The notes: generated from the letters alone by a model not told the origin. A DNA stretch of 64,000 nt from Variovorax davisae (GCF_030316845.1 NZ_JASZYS010000006.1:62001-126000); one strand, 5' to 3'. Counted from the first letter of the stretch, positions 32,691-41,910 are shown. Made by a program: numbers and translations.

Positions 32691-33494
32691 TCAGCTCCCC
32701 GTCGAGGCATAGTGCCGCACGCCCCTGGCCCAGGCCGCGAACGAGAGCGCGAGGAAGGCGAAGCCGGCCGACGGCGAGATCCATCCCACCCATGCCGGCG
32801 CACCGAACGGGTCGGCCCGCCCGAGGATCGCCAGCCCCGGGTAGTAGCTGACGCAGGCCAGCGGCACGACGAAGGTCAGCAGGCGCCGGAACCAGCGCGC
32901 GTACAACGCGATCGGGTACTGGCCGGCTTCCACGCCGCCATAGGTGAAGACGTTGGCGACCTCCAGGCTCTCGACGGTCCAGAAGGCCAGCGTGCCCTGC
33001 AGCACCAGGATGCCGAGAAACAGCGCCACGCCGCCGCCGATCGCGAACAGCGCCAGCGCCAGGTGCGCCGGCGTCCAGGCGATCGGCGCCTGCAGGCTGG
33101 CGAACACCAGCACCAGCAGGCCCTGCAGCAGCCGGCCCAGGCGGCTGATGCGCAGGTCGTGCCCTACCAGCTGCAGCGCCAGCGCGCGCGGCCGCAGCAG
33201 CAGGCGGTCGAAGGCGCCGGTGCGCAGGAACTCGGTGCCCAGCACGTCGAAGCCGCGCCCGAGCGCGTCGGCCAGCGCGAACATCACGTTGACCAGGCCG
33301 TAGAACAGCGCCACCTCGCCGATGCGCCAGCCCTGCACGCTGCCGAAGCGATCGAACAGGGCCCAGATCGCGACCACCTCGATGCCGGTCACCAGGAACT
33401 GCGACACCGTCAGCATCAGGGCCGAGGCCGGATAGCGGGCCTGCCCCCGCAGCGAGCCGGCCACGAGCCGGAAGAAGAGCGAAAACCCGTTCAT
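32691..33494 (-). CDS. ABC-2 type exporter permease (DUF990-like), second subunit
   Basis: 267 residues with six hydrophobic spans. The segment FLRTGAFDRLLLRPRALALQ is typical of ABC-2 permeases of this group (ABC_membrane_6). Third gene of a three-gene exporter; it begins one base after the stop of the first permease. The two permeases and the ATPase would form a heteromeric exporter. Substrate unknown. Confidence 0.85.
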   Translation of the reverse strand: MNGFSLFFRLVAGSLRGQARYPASALMLTVSQFLVTGIEVVAIWALFDRFGSVQGWRIGEVALFYGLVNVMFALADALGRGFDVLGTEFLRTGAFDRLLLRPRALALQLVGHDLRISRLGRLLQGLLVLVFASLQAPIAWTPAHLALALFAIGGGVALFLGILVLQGTLAFWTVESLEVANVFTYGGVEAGQYPIALYARWFRRLLTFVVPLACVSYYPGLAILGRADPFGAPAWVGWISPSAGFAFLALSFAAWARGVRHYASTGS

Positions 33495-33495
33495 T

Positions 33496-34332
33496 TCAAC
33501 CGCCCTGCACTTCGAGCCGGCGCATCGTGCGCGCCATGCACCAGCGGCCGAGCAGCACCAGCACGACGGTCCAGCCGGCCTGCAGCGCCAGCCCGCCCAG
33601 CGCCTGCCAGCCCGTGAACTGCGCCACGTAGAGCCGCATCGGAATGTCCATCAGGCCGGCCAGCGGCTGCAGCAGCAGGGCCGTCTGCCAGGGGTCGGGC
33701 AGCAGGGCCAGCGGCAGCAGGTTGCCCGACAGCACGATCACCACCGGCGCCGCCAGCGCGTTGATGCCGCGCTCGTTGAGCGCCGCGGCGGCCGCCACGT
33801 TGAGCAGCATCACGAGCGCCGCCGACAGCAGCAGCGCCAGCAGCGCGGAAACGGCAAAGGCCAGTGCGCCCGCCAGGCCCGCGGGCGGCTGCCAGCCCCA
33901 TTCGCCCCATCCCAGCAGCGGCAGGGCGACGCCGGCGAAGGCCACCATCAGGGCCAGCCGCGGCAGCACGCGCGCCGCGATCCAGCCCGCGCTGCGCACG
34001 TACCACAGCGCATAGGCATCGACCGGCCGCAGCCGGTCGTAGGCGACGGAACCGGTGCGCACCGCCTGCGCCACCTCGGGGTCGCCGGCCCAGGGCAGCA
34101 GCGTGAGCAGGCCCTGCGCCAGCCAGGTGTAGGTGATCGCGTGCGCCAGCGTCATCGGGACATCGCCCGCCTCGGCGCCGCCATAGAAGGCGGCCAGCAC
34201 CATCACCTTGATGCCGCCCCACCAGCATTGGGTGCCGAAGCCGGCGAGCGCCGCCGTGCGGTACTGCAGCATCTGCAGGAAGCGCGAGGCGAAGGCGGCC
34301 GTGTAGGGCCGCAGCAGATCCTGCAGCCTCAT
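33496..34332 (-). CDS. ABC-2 type exporter permease, first subunit
   Basis: 278 residues with six hydrophobic spans, including the pair VRTGSVAYDRLRPVDAYALW that matches the cytoplasmic loop of the partner permease. Start overlaps the ATPase stop by four bases (ATGA). Forms the membrane channel with the following permease. Confidence 0.84.
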   Translation of the reverse strand: MRLQDLLRPYTAAFASRFLQMLQYRTAALAGFGTQCWWGGIKVMVLAAFYGGAEAGDVPMTLAHAITYTWLAQGLLTLLPWAGDPEVAQAVRTGSVAYDRLRPVDAYALWYVRSAGWIAARVLPRLALMVAFAGVALPLLGWGEWGWQPPAGLAGALAFAVSALLALLLSAALVMLLNVAAAAALNERGINALAAPVVIVLSGNLLPLALLPDPWQTALLLQPLAGLMDIPMRLYVAQFTGWQALGGLALQAGWTVVLVLLGRWCMARTMRRLEVQGG

Positions 34333-35186
34333 GCCTCGGCCGCGCCATGCATGGCGTAGAAGCGTGAAATCACCTCTTCGATCGCCAGGTCTTCGAGCCG
34401 CATGTCCTCGCCCGGCGGCTGCGCCGCGCTGCGCGCGGCCAGCACCTGGGCCCGCAGGGCTTCCACCGGGCTGTCGGCCAGCACGCGGCCGTGGCCGATG
34501 ACGATCACGCGCTCGGCCAGCGCCTCGATGTCGTGCATGTCGTGGGTGGTCAGCAGCACGGTCGTGCCGCGCTCGCGGTTGGCACGCCGCACGAAGTCGC
34601 GCACCGCCAGCTTCGACGGCGCGTCGAGGCCGATGGTCGGCTCGTCAAGGAACAGCAGGTCGGGCTCGTGCAGCAGCGCGGAGGCGATCTCGGCGCGCAT
34701 GCGCTGGCCGAGCGACAGCTGGCGCACCGGCTGGTCGAGCACGCGCTCGAGCCTGAGCAAGGCCACCAGCTCGTCGCGGGTGCGCCGGTAGCGCGCCGGC
34801 TCGACGCGGTAGATGTCGCGCAGCAGGTCGAAGCCCTCGCCCACCGGCAGGTCCCACCACAGCTGGGTGCGCTGCCCGAACACCACGCCGATGCGGCCGA
34901 CATGCCGCTCGCGATCGGCGAAGGGGTCGCGCCCGCCGACCTCCACCCGCCCGCTGTCCGGCCGCAGGATGCCGGCCAGGATCTTGATGGTGGTGGACTT
35001 GCCGGCGCCGTTCGGTCCGATGAAGCCGAGCAGCTCGCCGCGCTCCAGCGCGAAGGAGACGCCGGACAAGGCCTCGACCGTGCGCTGGCGCCGCTGCAGC
35101 AGGCCGCGCATCGCCCCGAGCAGGCCCGGATCGCGCTCGGAGATGCGATAGGTCTTGACGAGGCGCTCGACGCGGATGTGGGGCAT
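34329..35186 (-). CDS. ABC exporter ATPase subunit
   Basis: 285 residues with one ABC domain. Walker A is GFIGPNGAGKSTTIKIL (about 54-70), Q-loop GVVFGQRTQLWW, signature QLSLGQRMRAEIASALLHEP, Walker B LLFLDEPTIGLD and switch His in LLTTHDMHDIEAL. The SLGQ signature variant and GQRTQLWWDLPV are typical of the DUF990 exporters. It starts the operon and drives export with the two downstream permeases. Confidence 0.93.
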   Translation of the reverse strand: MPHIRVERLVKTYRISERDPGLLGAMRGLLQRRQRTVEALSGVSFALERGELLGFIGPNGAGKSTTIKILAGILRPDSGRVEVGGRDPFADRERHVGRIGVVFGQRTQLWWDLPVGEGFDLLRDIYRVEPARYRRTRDELVALLRLERVLDQPVRQLSLGQRMRAEIASALLHEPDLLFLDEPTIGLDAPSKLAVRDFVRRANRERGTTVLLTTHDMHDIEALAERVIVIGHGRVLADSPVEALRAQVLAARSAAQPPGEDMRLEDLAIEEVISRFYAMHGAAEA

Positions 35187-35264
35187 GGTGCGGCACCCAC
35201 GGCGTGGGCAGGAAGGCGGGGGGCGGATTCTAGGGGAACGCTTGCCGCCCTTGCGCCGCAGCGG

Positions 35265-36245
35265 TCAGGGTTCGACCGGCGCCGCCACCCCGCCCTGCTC
35301 GACCTGCGCCGCATCGTCCTTGCGCAGCATCGTGATCAGTTCGTCCAGCGCAGCCACGGCGCCCTCGGGGTCACGCGCCCGCAGGCACCGGACCACCTTG
35401 CGCCGCAGCGGGAACACGTCGGGCCGGGGTCGCACCGGGATCACGTGCGTCATGCGCTCGCGCAGCACGGTGGTCATGGTCTGGGCCATGAGCCGCAGCG
35501 CTTCGTTGTGGCCGGCCAGGCTGATCGACGAGAAGAAGCGCGCCGTCGCCTCGATGCGCCGCGGCAGCGCGTCCGCGTCCTGGTGCTGCTCGATCTCGTC
35601 GACGGCGGCCTCGATCTCGTCCACCTCCTCGGCGCTGGCCCGGTCGCAAGCCAGCCGCAGCAGCTTGCCGTAGAGCGCGCGGTAGGCCTCGTCGATGTCG
35701 ACCGATCCCAACTGCCCTTCGAGCACCCGCTGGCGCAGCGACTCGGCCAGCATCATGTAGGCACCCTTGTAGAACACCAGGGCATGGTCGGCGCAGCCGC
35801 TGTGCATGTGCTTCACCTCGCCGATGAAGATCTCGTGGTCGCCGGCCTCGTGGCGGGCATGGACCCGGCACTCGAAGCTGGCCAGGCAGTCGTCGACCAG
35901 CGGCGTCCCGAGCGGGCCGGGACGCCAGGCCACGCCCTCGAACTTGTCGGCGATCTTGCTCGACGCGAAACGCCCGGACAGCTGGTCCTGGCTCTGCGAC
36001 AGGATGTTGATGGCGAAGCTGTCGGCCTCCACGAAGGTGCCCAGCAGGCTGCTCGCCTTGCGCAGGCTGAACAGCACCAGCGGCGGCTCCAGCGAGACCG
36101 AGCTGAAGGAGTTGCAGGTCAGCCCGACCGGCTTGCCGTCCGGCGTGCGGGTCGTGATGACGGCCACCCCGGTGGGGAAGCAGCCCAGCAGCTGGCGGAA
36201 CAGCTTGGGGTCGATGGGCTCGGTGTGCGGCGTCGGCTGGCTCAT
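35265..36245 (-). CDS. Flavin reductase fused to an FCD-like domain
   Basis: 326 residues. Residues 1-165 are a complete HpaC/ActVB-type flavin reductase (GCFPTGVAVITTRTPDGKPV near the N-terminus, FAINILSQSQDQLS, HEIFIGEVKHM), which makes FMNH2 or FADH2 with NAD(P)H. Residues about 175-320 are helical and match the FCD ligand-binding domain of GntR regulators: RQRVLEGQL, then RFFSSISLAGHNEALRLMAQ and CLRARDPEGAVAAL. There is no HTH. It overlaps the VOC gene by ATGA, and the LLM monooxygenase it would feed is two genes away. The fusion suggests a reductase gated by a small ligand, as known for C-terminally extended reductases of two-component oxygenases. Confidence 0.88.
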   Translation of the reverse strand: MSQPTPHTEPIDPKLFRQLLGCFPTGVAVITTRTPDGKPVGLTCNSFSSVSLEPPLVLFSLRKASSLLGTFVEADSFAINILSQSQDQLSGRFASSKIADKFEGVAWRPGPLGTPLVDDCLASFECRVHARHEAGDHEIFIGEVKHMHSGCADHALVFYKGAYMMLAESLRQRVLEGQLGSVDIDEAYRALYGKLLRLACDRASAEEVDEIEAAVDEIEQHQDADALPRRIEATARFFSSISLAGHNEALRLMAQTMTTVLRERMTHVIPVRPRPDVFPLRRKVVRCLRARDPEGAVAALDELITMLRKDDAAQVEQGGVAAPVEP

Positions 36246-36619
36246 GGCGTGCTCCCCTGGCGCTTGAAGAGTTGGACGATGTTGCCCTCGGGGTCGCGCA
36301 GCGACAGCACCGCGCCGTGCGCGCCCATGTCGCGCATGCCGAGCACCTCGCCGCCCAAGGCGGCGACCCGCTGCGCGGTGGCGGCGAAGTCCTCCACCTC
36401 GAACACCATGACGACGCCGGAAGTCGCCGGCACCGCTTCTTCGCGGCAGGCCAGCGCGACGCTGGTGTTGCCCACCCCGTACTGGATCCAGCGGTCCTGG
36501 TCGCGGAACTTGAGCTGGAGCCCGAGCGCCGATGCGTAGAAGGCATGGAGCTCGGCGGGCCGTTCGGCCACCACGAACACGTTCTGCAGCCGCTTGGGCG
36601 ATTCGATGGCGGGATTCAT
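36242..36619 (-). CDS. VOC-family (glyoxalase/dioxygenase fold) protein
   Basis: 125 residues with the paired beta-alpha-beta-beta-beta units of the vicinal oxygen chelate fold: LQNVFVVAERPAELHAFYAS and VVMVFEVEDFAATAQRVAAL, ending DPEGNIVQLFKRQ. Metal ligands are incomplete: the usual first His is replaced in LQNVFVV, while Glu/Asp near the end remain. It may be an isomerase or binding protein rather than a dioxygenase. Overlaps both neighbours by ATGA, so it is co-translated with the SDR and the flavin reductase. Confidence 0.8.
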   Translation of the reverse strand: MNPAIESPKRLQNVFVVAERPAELHAFYASALGLQLKFRDQDRWIQYGVGNTSVALACREEAVPATSGVVMVFEVEDFAATAQRVAALGGEVLGMRDMGAHGAVLSLRDPEGNIVQLFKRQGSTP

Positions 36620-37401
36620 GGCGAACTTCCGTAGAGATTGGTGAGCGAGGCCTTCAGGAAGCCGCCGTCGACCACGATGTCCTGCCCGTTGACGTAGGCG
36701 GACGCATCGCTGGCCAGGAAGCACACGGCATCCGCGATGTCCGCCGGCAGCCCGAGGCGGCGGGCGGGAATCCTGGAGGTGCGGGCCTGCAACGTGCCCT
36801 CGTCGCGGTAGTGCGGCTCCGACAGCGGCGTGCGGATCATGCCGGGGCTGACGGCGTTGGCACGAATGCCGCGCGGGCCCCATTCCACGGCCATCTGGCG
36901 GGTCAACGCCTGCAGCGCGGCCTTGGTCGGCCCGTAGGCGCCAACCCGCGTGGGCACCTGCGCGGCGATCGACGCCACGTTGACGATGCTGCCCGCCTCG
37001 CGCTCGAACATCATCGGCACCAGGGCCTGCGCGCACAGCAGGGCGCCGCGCAGGTTGACGCGGAAGATCCGGTCCCAGAGCTCGATCGGCAGGTCCTCGA
37101 GACCCACCGGCGCCGCGCTGATGGCCGCGTTGTTGACCAGCACGTCGCAGCGGCCGAAGCGCGCGCGCGTCAGCGCCGCCAGCGCGGCGACCGATGTCGG
37201 CTCGGCGATGTCGCAGTGCACCGACAGCAGGCCGTCGGCCTCGGTCGGCGTGGCCGGATGGCTGATGTCGGCCTGCACCACCTGCGCGCCGATCGCGCGC
37301 AGCTGCTGGCAGATGGCCAGGCCCAGGCCGCCGGAGGCACCGGTGACCACGGCCACCCGGCCCTGCAGGGCGGCCTTGTCGAAAGCGAGGGGAGCGCGCA
37401 T
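36616..37401 (-). CDS. Short-chain dehydrogenase/reductase
   Basis: 261 residues, classical SDR. Cofactor motif VTGASGGLGLAI (about 19-30), NNAA, catalytic Ser in NVASIAAQ and the YxxxK pair in GAYGPTKAAL. The C-terminus DIVVDGGFLKASL is normal. Acidic residue after strand two (QADIS) favours NAD. It starts 13 bp after the LLM monooxygenase stop. Likely oxidises an alcohol to the ketone used by the LLM enzymes, by context only. Confidence 0.88.
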   Translation of the reverse strand: MRAPLAFDKAALQGRVAVVTGASGGLGLAICQQLRAIGAQVVQADISHPATPTEADGLLSVHCDIAEPTSVAALAALTRARFGRCDVLVNNAAISAAPVGLEDLPIELWDRIFRVNLRGALLCAQALVPMMFEREAGSIVNVASIAAQVPTRVGAYGPTKAALQALTRQMAVEWGPRGIRANAVSPGMIRTPLSEPHYRDEGTLQARTSRIPARRLGLPADIADAVCFLASDASAYVNGQDIVVDGGFLKASLTNLYGSSP

Positions 37402-37414
37402 CGGTGACGGTGCC

Positions 37415-38482
37415 TCAGGCGGCGACGGCGTTCATCGAATCGACTTCCTTGCGGATCGCCGGGATGATCTTCTCGCCCCACAGCTCGATCTGGCGCAGCA
37501 TGGTCTTCTGGTCGAAGTCGCCCAGCTGGGTCTGCAGCGCGATGTGCTTGGGCCGCAGGATGCTGATCTCTTCCAGCATCTTGTCGATCACCTGGTTGAC
37601 CGAACCCACCGGCAGGTTCTTGCGCAGCTGTTCGAAGCTCGGGTCGGTGGGCGACGGCACTTCCTTGACCATGTAGCCGTCGTCCGACTGGGCGCGGCGG
37701 AACTTGAGGCTTTCCGAGATGCGGCGCTGGAAGCGCGCGTTGTCCAGGTAGGCGTCGATCTCGGAGGCCTTGTCGGAGGCGAAGGCGCAGCGCAGGAAGC
37801 CGAACTTCACGTCCTCGTCGAGGTCGGCGCCGTTGTCCGCCGCCACCTTGTCGAGCCGCTCGCGCAGCGTCGCGACCGCCTCCGTGCCGTTGAGCAGCGC
37901 CGTCACGAACAGGTTGTGGCCTTCGCGCACGCCGCGGCCCAGCGTGACCGGGTTGCCCGAGGTGATCCACAGCGGCGGCATCGGATCCTGCACCGGACGC
38001 ACGGCGATCGAGCTCGGGGGCAGCTTCAGGTACTGGCCGTCGTATTCGACGATCTTCTGCGTCAGGCCCTTGGACAGGATGTCCAGGAACTCGTTGTAGA
38101 TCGCGCCCGACTCCTCGATCTTCACGCCGAAGCGCTCGAACTCGAACGCCTGGTAGCCCGAGCCGATGCCGAGCTCCAGCCGGCCGTTGGACACCGTGTC
38201 GACGAAGCCCACCTCGGCCAGGAAGCGCGCCGGGTGGTACAGCGGCAGGATGCACACGGCGGAGCCCAGGCGGATGCGCCGGGTCTTGGCTGCCATGTGG
38301 GCGATCATCATCAGCGGCGAGGGCGACAGCGAGTAGTTGTTGAAGTGGTGCTCCGCGTACCAGGCGGTGTCGAAGCCGGCCTGCTCGGCCACCACGGTCT
38401 GCTCGATCGAGTTCTGGATCACCTGCTGCGAAGTCTGGTGATAGCCGCGCTGCTGCGCCAGGATGAATACGCCGAATTCCAT
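37415..38482 (-). CDS. Luciferase-like (LLM) flavin-dependent monooxygenase, copy 1
   Basis: 355 residues, bacterial luciferase-like TIM barrel: MEFGVFILAQQRGYH, AWYAEHHFNNYSLSPSPLMM and IRLGSAVCILPLYHPARFLA, features of reduced-FMN-dependent monooxygenases such as type II Baeyer-Villiger enzymes. It needs FMNH2 from a separate reductase; a flavin reductase gene is three genes downstream. It is about five-sixths identical to copy 2 at 39747-40826. The start is set by alignment of the two copies. Substrate unknown; ketone, sulfonate or amine oxidation are all possible in the family. Confidence 0.9.
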   Translation of the reverse strand: MEFGVFILAQQRGYHQTSQQVIQNSIEQTVVAEQAGFDTAWYAEHHFNNYSLSPSPLMMIAHMAAKTRRIRLGSAVCILPLYHPARFLAEVGFVDTVSNGRLELGIGSGYQAFEFERFGVKIEESGAIYNEFLDILSKGLTQKIVEYDGQYLKLPPSSIAVRPVQDPMPPLWITSGNPVTLGRGVREGHNLFVTALLNGTEAVATLRERLDKVAADNGADLDEDVKFGFLRCAFASDKASEIDAYLDNARFQRRISESLKFRRAQSDDGYMVKEVPSPTDPSFEQLRKNLPVGSVNQVIDKMLEEISILRPKHIALQTQLGDFDQKTMLRQIELWGEKIIPAIRKEVDSMNAVAA

Positions 38483-38605
38483 GTCTTGCCCCGCTTCCAA
38501 TGAGTGATGTGCGATGCAGGAATTCTGCGGTCGCACCCGCCGATCGGGAATACGGTCGGCGCGCGATTCAGTCCTGCAAAAAAGCGCGGGATCGGCCGTC
38601 CGAGG

Positions 38606-38635
38606 CAAAAAAAAACGGGGCCTCGAGGCCCCGTT
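38606..38635 (-). terminator. Intrinsic terminator after the Bug receptor gene
   Basis: A perfect 22-base palindrome (38614-38635, AACGGGGCCTC then GAGGCCCCGTT) is followed on the minus strand by an uninterrupted run of nine T (38607-38615 as A on the plus strand). It lies 20 bp after the receptor stop and before LLM copy 1, so the receptor transcript ends here and copy 1 needs its own promoter in 38483-38605. Confidence 0.9.
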
Positions 38636-38655
38636 CCCCGGCGCGTGCGCGCTGC

Positions 38656-39642
38656 CTATTTCTCGCTCAGGTCGGTCACCTTCGCCAGGCCCTGCCAGAT
38701 GGCGGCGTCCTTCTTGACCGAGGCGGCGAACTGCTTGGCCGTGCGGCTGGGCGGCACGATCATGTTCTGCCCCTCGATCTTCTGGCGCACCTCGTCGGTC
38801 TTCTGCAGGCGGTTGATCTCCTCGTTGAGCCGGTCGATGATGGCCGTCGGGGTGCCCGCCGGGGCGAACACGCCGTACCAGCCGTCGGCCTCGAACTTGT
38901 AGCCCTGCTCCGCCAGGGTGGGCACGTCCTGGGTGGCCGGCCAGCGCTGCGAGCCCGTCTGGCCCAGCGCCACCAGCCGGCCGTTGCGCATGTGCGGAAT
39001 GGGCGACGCGATGTCGGTGAAGGCGACGCTGATGTTGTTGGCGATCAGGTCGGTGACTTCGGTGACGATCGTCTTGTACGGCACGTGGGGCATGTCCAGG
39101 CCGTAGTGCGCCTTGATGCCTTCCATGGCCAGGTGGCCGGACGAGCCCGTGCCCCACGAGCCGTAGGCCAGCTTGCCGGGATGCGACTTGGCGTAGGCGA
39201 CCATGTCGGCCAGGTTCTTGAAGCCGGTGCTCGGGTTCGTCATCAGCAGGATGCCCGCGGCGCCGACCTGCGTGACCGGCACCAGGTCCGTCTCCGCGTT
39301 GTAGGGCAGCTTCGGATGGATCACCGGATTGATGAGGATGGACGACGACGGCGCGAACAGCAGCGTGTAGCCGTCGCCCGGCGCCTTGGCCACCGTGTCG
39401 CAGGCGATCAGGCCGTTGGCGCCCGGCTTGGCGTCCACCACCACCGGCTGCTTCAGCGTTCTCGACAAGGGCTCGGCGATCAGGCGAGCGAAGATGTCGC
39501 CACCCGCGCCGGCCGAGCCGGCCACCACCAGGCGGATCGGGCGCGAAGGCCACGGCTCCGGGGCGGCCATGGCCTTGACGCCGGCGCCGAGCAGCATGCC
39601 GCCGAGCAGGACCGTGCGGCGCTGGATGAGTGTGTTGTTCAT
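38656..39642 (-). CDS. Bug-family tripartite tricarboxylate transporter receptor
   Basis: 328 residues. Signal peptide RTVLLGGMLLGAGVKAMAAP, then the Bug fold: PSRPIRLVVAGSAGAGGDIF, where the usual PxxPGGxxD loop is PF-less, VVVDAKPGANGLIA and YTLLFAPSSSILINPVIHP. AGGAG precedes the ATG. Bug receptors bind small carboxylates or amides with two water-mediated contacts. No TctA/TctB permease lies in this window, so it works with a distant permease or as a sensor. It is bracketed by the two LLM copies. Confidence 0.9.
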   Translation of the reverse strand: MNNTLIQRRTVLLGGMLLGAGVKAMAAPEPWPSRPIRLVVAGSAGAGGDIFARLIAEPLSRTLKQPVVVDAKPGANGLIACDTVAKAPGDGYTLLFAPSSSILINPVIHPKLPYNAETDLVPVTQVGAAGILLMTNPSTGFKNLADMVAYAKSHPGKLAYGSWGTGSSGHLAMEGIKAHYGLDMPHVPYKTIVTEVTDLIANNISVAFTDIASPIPHMRNGRLVALGQTGSQRWPATQDVPTLAEQGYKFEADGWYGVFAPAGTPTAIIDRLNEEINRLQKTDEVRQKIEGQNMIVPPSRTAKQFAASVKKDAAIWQGLAKVTDLSEK

Positions 39643-39746
39643 GGTTGTCTCCTGGTTCGACTGCGCGAAGTGTTGGGGGATAGGGGTCCGCGGGTGCGGA
39701 CCCGGTGCAGGTGCCCCGGGCCAGGGGCCTGCCGATGGAATTCGGG

Positions 39747-40826
39747 TCAGGCAGCCAGTGCGTCGGTCGCCGGCTGCTGGCGTCCCAACGCCTTCTGGAT
39801 GGCGGGGATGATTTTTTCACCCCAGAGATCGATCTGCCGGAGCATGGTCTTCTGGTCGAAGTCGCCCAGCTGGGTCTGCAGTGCGATGTGCTTGGGGCGC
39901 AGGATGCTGATCTCCTCCAGCATCTTGTCGATGACCTGGTTGACCGAGCCCACCGGCAGGTTCCGGCGCAGCTGCTCCATCGTGGGGTCGGTCTCGGACG
40001 GCACTTCCTTGATCATGTAGCCGTCGTCGGACTGCGAGCGGCGGAACTTCAGGCTCTCGGAAATGCGGCGCTGGAAGCGCGCGCAATCCAGGTAGGCGTC
40101 GATCTCGGCGGGGTTGTCGGAGGCATAGGCGCAGCGCAGGAAGCCGAACTTCACGTCGCGGTCCAGGTCCTTGCCGTTGTCCTCGGCCACCTTGTCGAGG
40201 CGCTGGCGCAGTCCCTGGATGGCTTCGTTGCCGTTGAGCAGCGCGGTCACGAACAGGTTGTGGCCTTCGCGCACGCCGCGCCCCAGGGCCACCGGGTTGC
40301 CCGAGGTGATCCACAGCGGCGGCATCGGGTCCTGGACGCAGCGCACCGCGATCGAGCTGGGCGGCACCTTGAGGAAGCGGCCTTCGTACTCGAAGATCTT
40401 CTGCGTCAGGCCCTTGGGCAGGATGTCCAGGAATTCGTTGTAGATCGCGCTGGCGTCGGCGATCTGGACGCCGAATCGCTCGAACTCGAACTCCTGGTAG
40501 CCCGAGCCCACGCCCAGGTCCAGGCGCCCGTTGGACACCGTGTCGACGAAACCGACCTCGGCCAGGAAGCGGGCCGGCTGGTAGAGTGGAAGAATGCAGA
40601 CCGCCGTGCCCAGGCGGATGCGCGTCGTCTTGGCCGCCATGTGGGCGACCATCATCAACGGCGACGGCGAGAGCGAGTAATTGTTGAAATGATGCTCCGC
40701 ATACCAGGCATTGCCGAAGCCGGCCTGCTCCGCAGCAACAGTCTGCTCGATGGAGTTCTGGATGACCTGCTGCGAAGTCTGGTGATAGCCCCGTTGCTGG
40801 GCGAGAATGAATATTCCGAAATCCAT
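39747..40826 (-). CDS. Luciferase-like (LLM) flavin-dependent monooxygenase, copy 2
   Basis: 359 residues, closely related to copy 1 over its whole length (MDFGIFILAQQRGYH start, identical FFxx-free barrel motifs NNYSLSPSPLMM and PVGSVNQVIDKMLEEISILR). Differences cluster at surface positions, for instance AWYAEHH is preceded by FGN instead of FDT, and the C-terminal tail differs. It is divergent from a LysR gene with a 115-bp shared region. Probably arose by duplication with shifted specificity or simple dosage. Confidence 0.9.
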   Translation of the reverse strand: MDFGIFILAQQRGYHQTSQQVIQNSIEQTVAAEQAGFGNAWYAEHHFNNYSLSPSPLMMVAHMAAKTTRIRLGTAVCILPLYQPARFLAEVGFVDTVSNGRLDLGVGSGYQEFEFERFGVQIADASAIYNEFLDILPKGLTQKIFEYEGRFLKVPPSSIAVRCVQDPMPPLWITSGNPVALGRGVREGHNLFVTALLNGNEAIQGLRQRLDKVAEDNGKDLDRDVKFGFLRCAYASDNPAEIDAYLDCARFQRRISESLKFRRSQSDDGYMIKEVPSETDPTMEQLRRNLPVGSVNQVIDKMLEEISILRPKHIALQTQLGDFDQKTMLRQIDLWGEKIIPAIQKALGRQQPATDALAA

Positions 40827-40941
40827 GTGTGCTGTCTCCGCGAAAAATCGGGCCCGCGAGGGGTCCGCAAATTCTCGGGCAGGCCAGCTGATTCGATAAT
40901 GGAAGAAATTGCAGATCTGAACTGCGGAGACTGGAGGACTG

Positions 40942-41898
40942 ATGGATAGATTGCGCGCCATGGAGCTGTTCCTGTCCATCTCCCAGACCCGTAACTTTTC
41001 CGAGACCGCGCGCCGCTTCGGCGTCTCCGCCACCGGCGTGTCGCGCATGATCACCGACATCGAGGAGGAGCTGAAGGTCAAGCTCCTGCTGCGCTCCACG
41101 CGCCAGGTCGCGCTGACCGAGTCGGGCCAGGAATACGCGCGCCAGTTGGAGGGCATCCTGTGGCGCATCAACGAGCTGCAGACCAACATCACGGCGATCA
41201 GCAGCGCGCCGCAGGGCCTGCTGCGGGTGCATTCGCGCGTGATGTTCGGCCTGGGCGTGCTGCCGCCGCTGATTGCCGCGTTCCGCAAGCGCTACCCCGA
41301 GATCCATATCGAGCTCACGCTGGGCGAGACGGCGGCCGACCTGCGGCGCAGCCAGATCGATATCGATTTCCGGATCTCGCCGCCGGTGGAGGCCGGCGTC
41401 AAGCGCCGCATGCTGTTCCAGAGCGATCGCTACCTGGTGGCCACGCCGGCCTACCTGGCCGGCAAGCCCGCCCTGCAGGCGCCCGAAGACATCCTGGCGC
41501 ACGATTGCCTGGCCTACCAGCTGCCCGGCGACGAATACACCTGGCAGTTCAAGCAGCCGGCGCAGACCAGCGCCATCGCGTTCAAGCCGCGCCATGTCAG
41601 CAACAACGGCATCGCCCTGCTGGAACTGGCGCGGCTGGGCGAAGGGCTGGCGCTGCTCGACGACTACACGGTGCACAACGACCTGCGCCAGGGCCGGCTG
41701 GTCCGGGTTCTGAGCGACCATCGCATCAGCAACAAGGGCTTCGACGAGGGCATGTACGCCACCATCCTCGACACCCCCATCATCCCGGCCAAGATCCGCC
41801 TGTTCCTGGATTTCGTGGCCGAGCACGTGGCGGGGCCGGAGCTGCGCTTTTCCGCCCACAGCAAGGCCGCCGGGCTCGACGCCCCGCCCGCGGCCTGA
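40942..41898 (+). CDS. LysR-family transcriptional regulator
   Basis: 318 residues. HTH in residues 1-60 (FSETARRFGVSATGVSRMIT, then LKVKLLLRSTRQVALTESG), effector domain about 90-295. GGAGG stands five bases before the ATG. Divergent from LLM copy 2 and convergent with the SMP-30 gene 12 bp away. It is the only regulator in the catabolic island and the best candidate to control it. The shared region contains GCAG(N7)CTGC near 40912-40926, a weak LysR-type dyad. Confidence 0.9.
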   Translation: MDRLRAMELFLSISQTRNFSETARRFGVSATGVSRMITDIEEELKVKLLLRSTRQVALTESGQEYARQLEGILWRINELQTNITAISSAPQGLLRVHSRVMFGLGVLPPLIAAFRKRYPEIHIELTLGETAADLRRSQIDIDFRISPPVEAGVKRRMLFQSDRYLVATPAYLAGKPALQAPEDILAHDCLAYQLPGDEYTWQFKQPAQTSAIAFKPRHVSNNGIALLELARLGEGLALLDDYTVHNDLRQGRLVRVLSDHRISNKGFDEGMYATILDTPIIPAKIRLFLDFVAEHVAGPELRFSAHSKAAGLDAPPAA

Positions 41899-41910
41899 CC
41901 GCCGCGCGGC

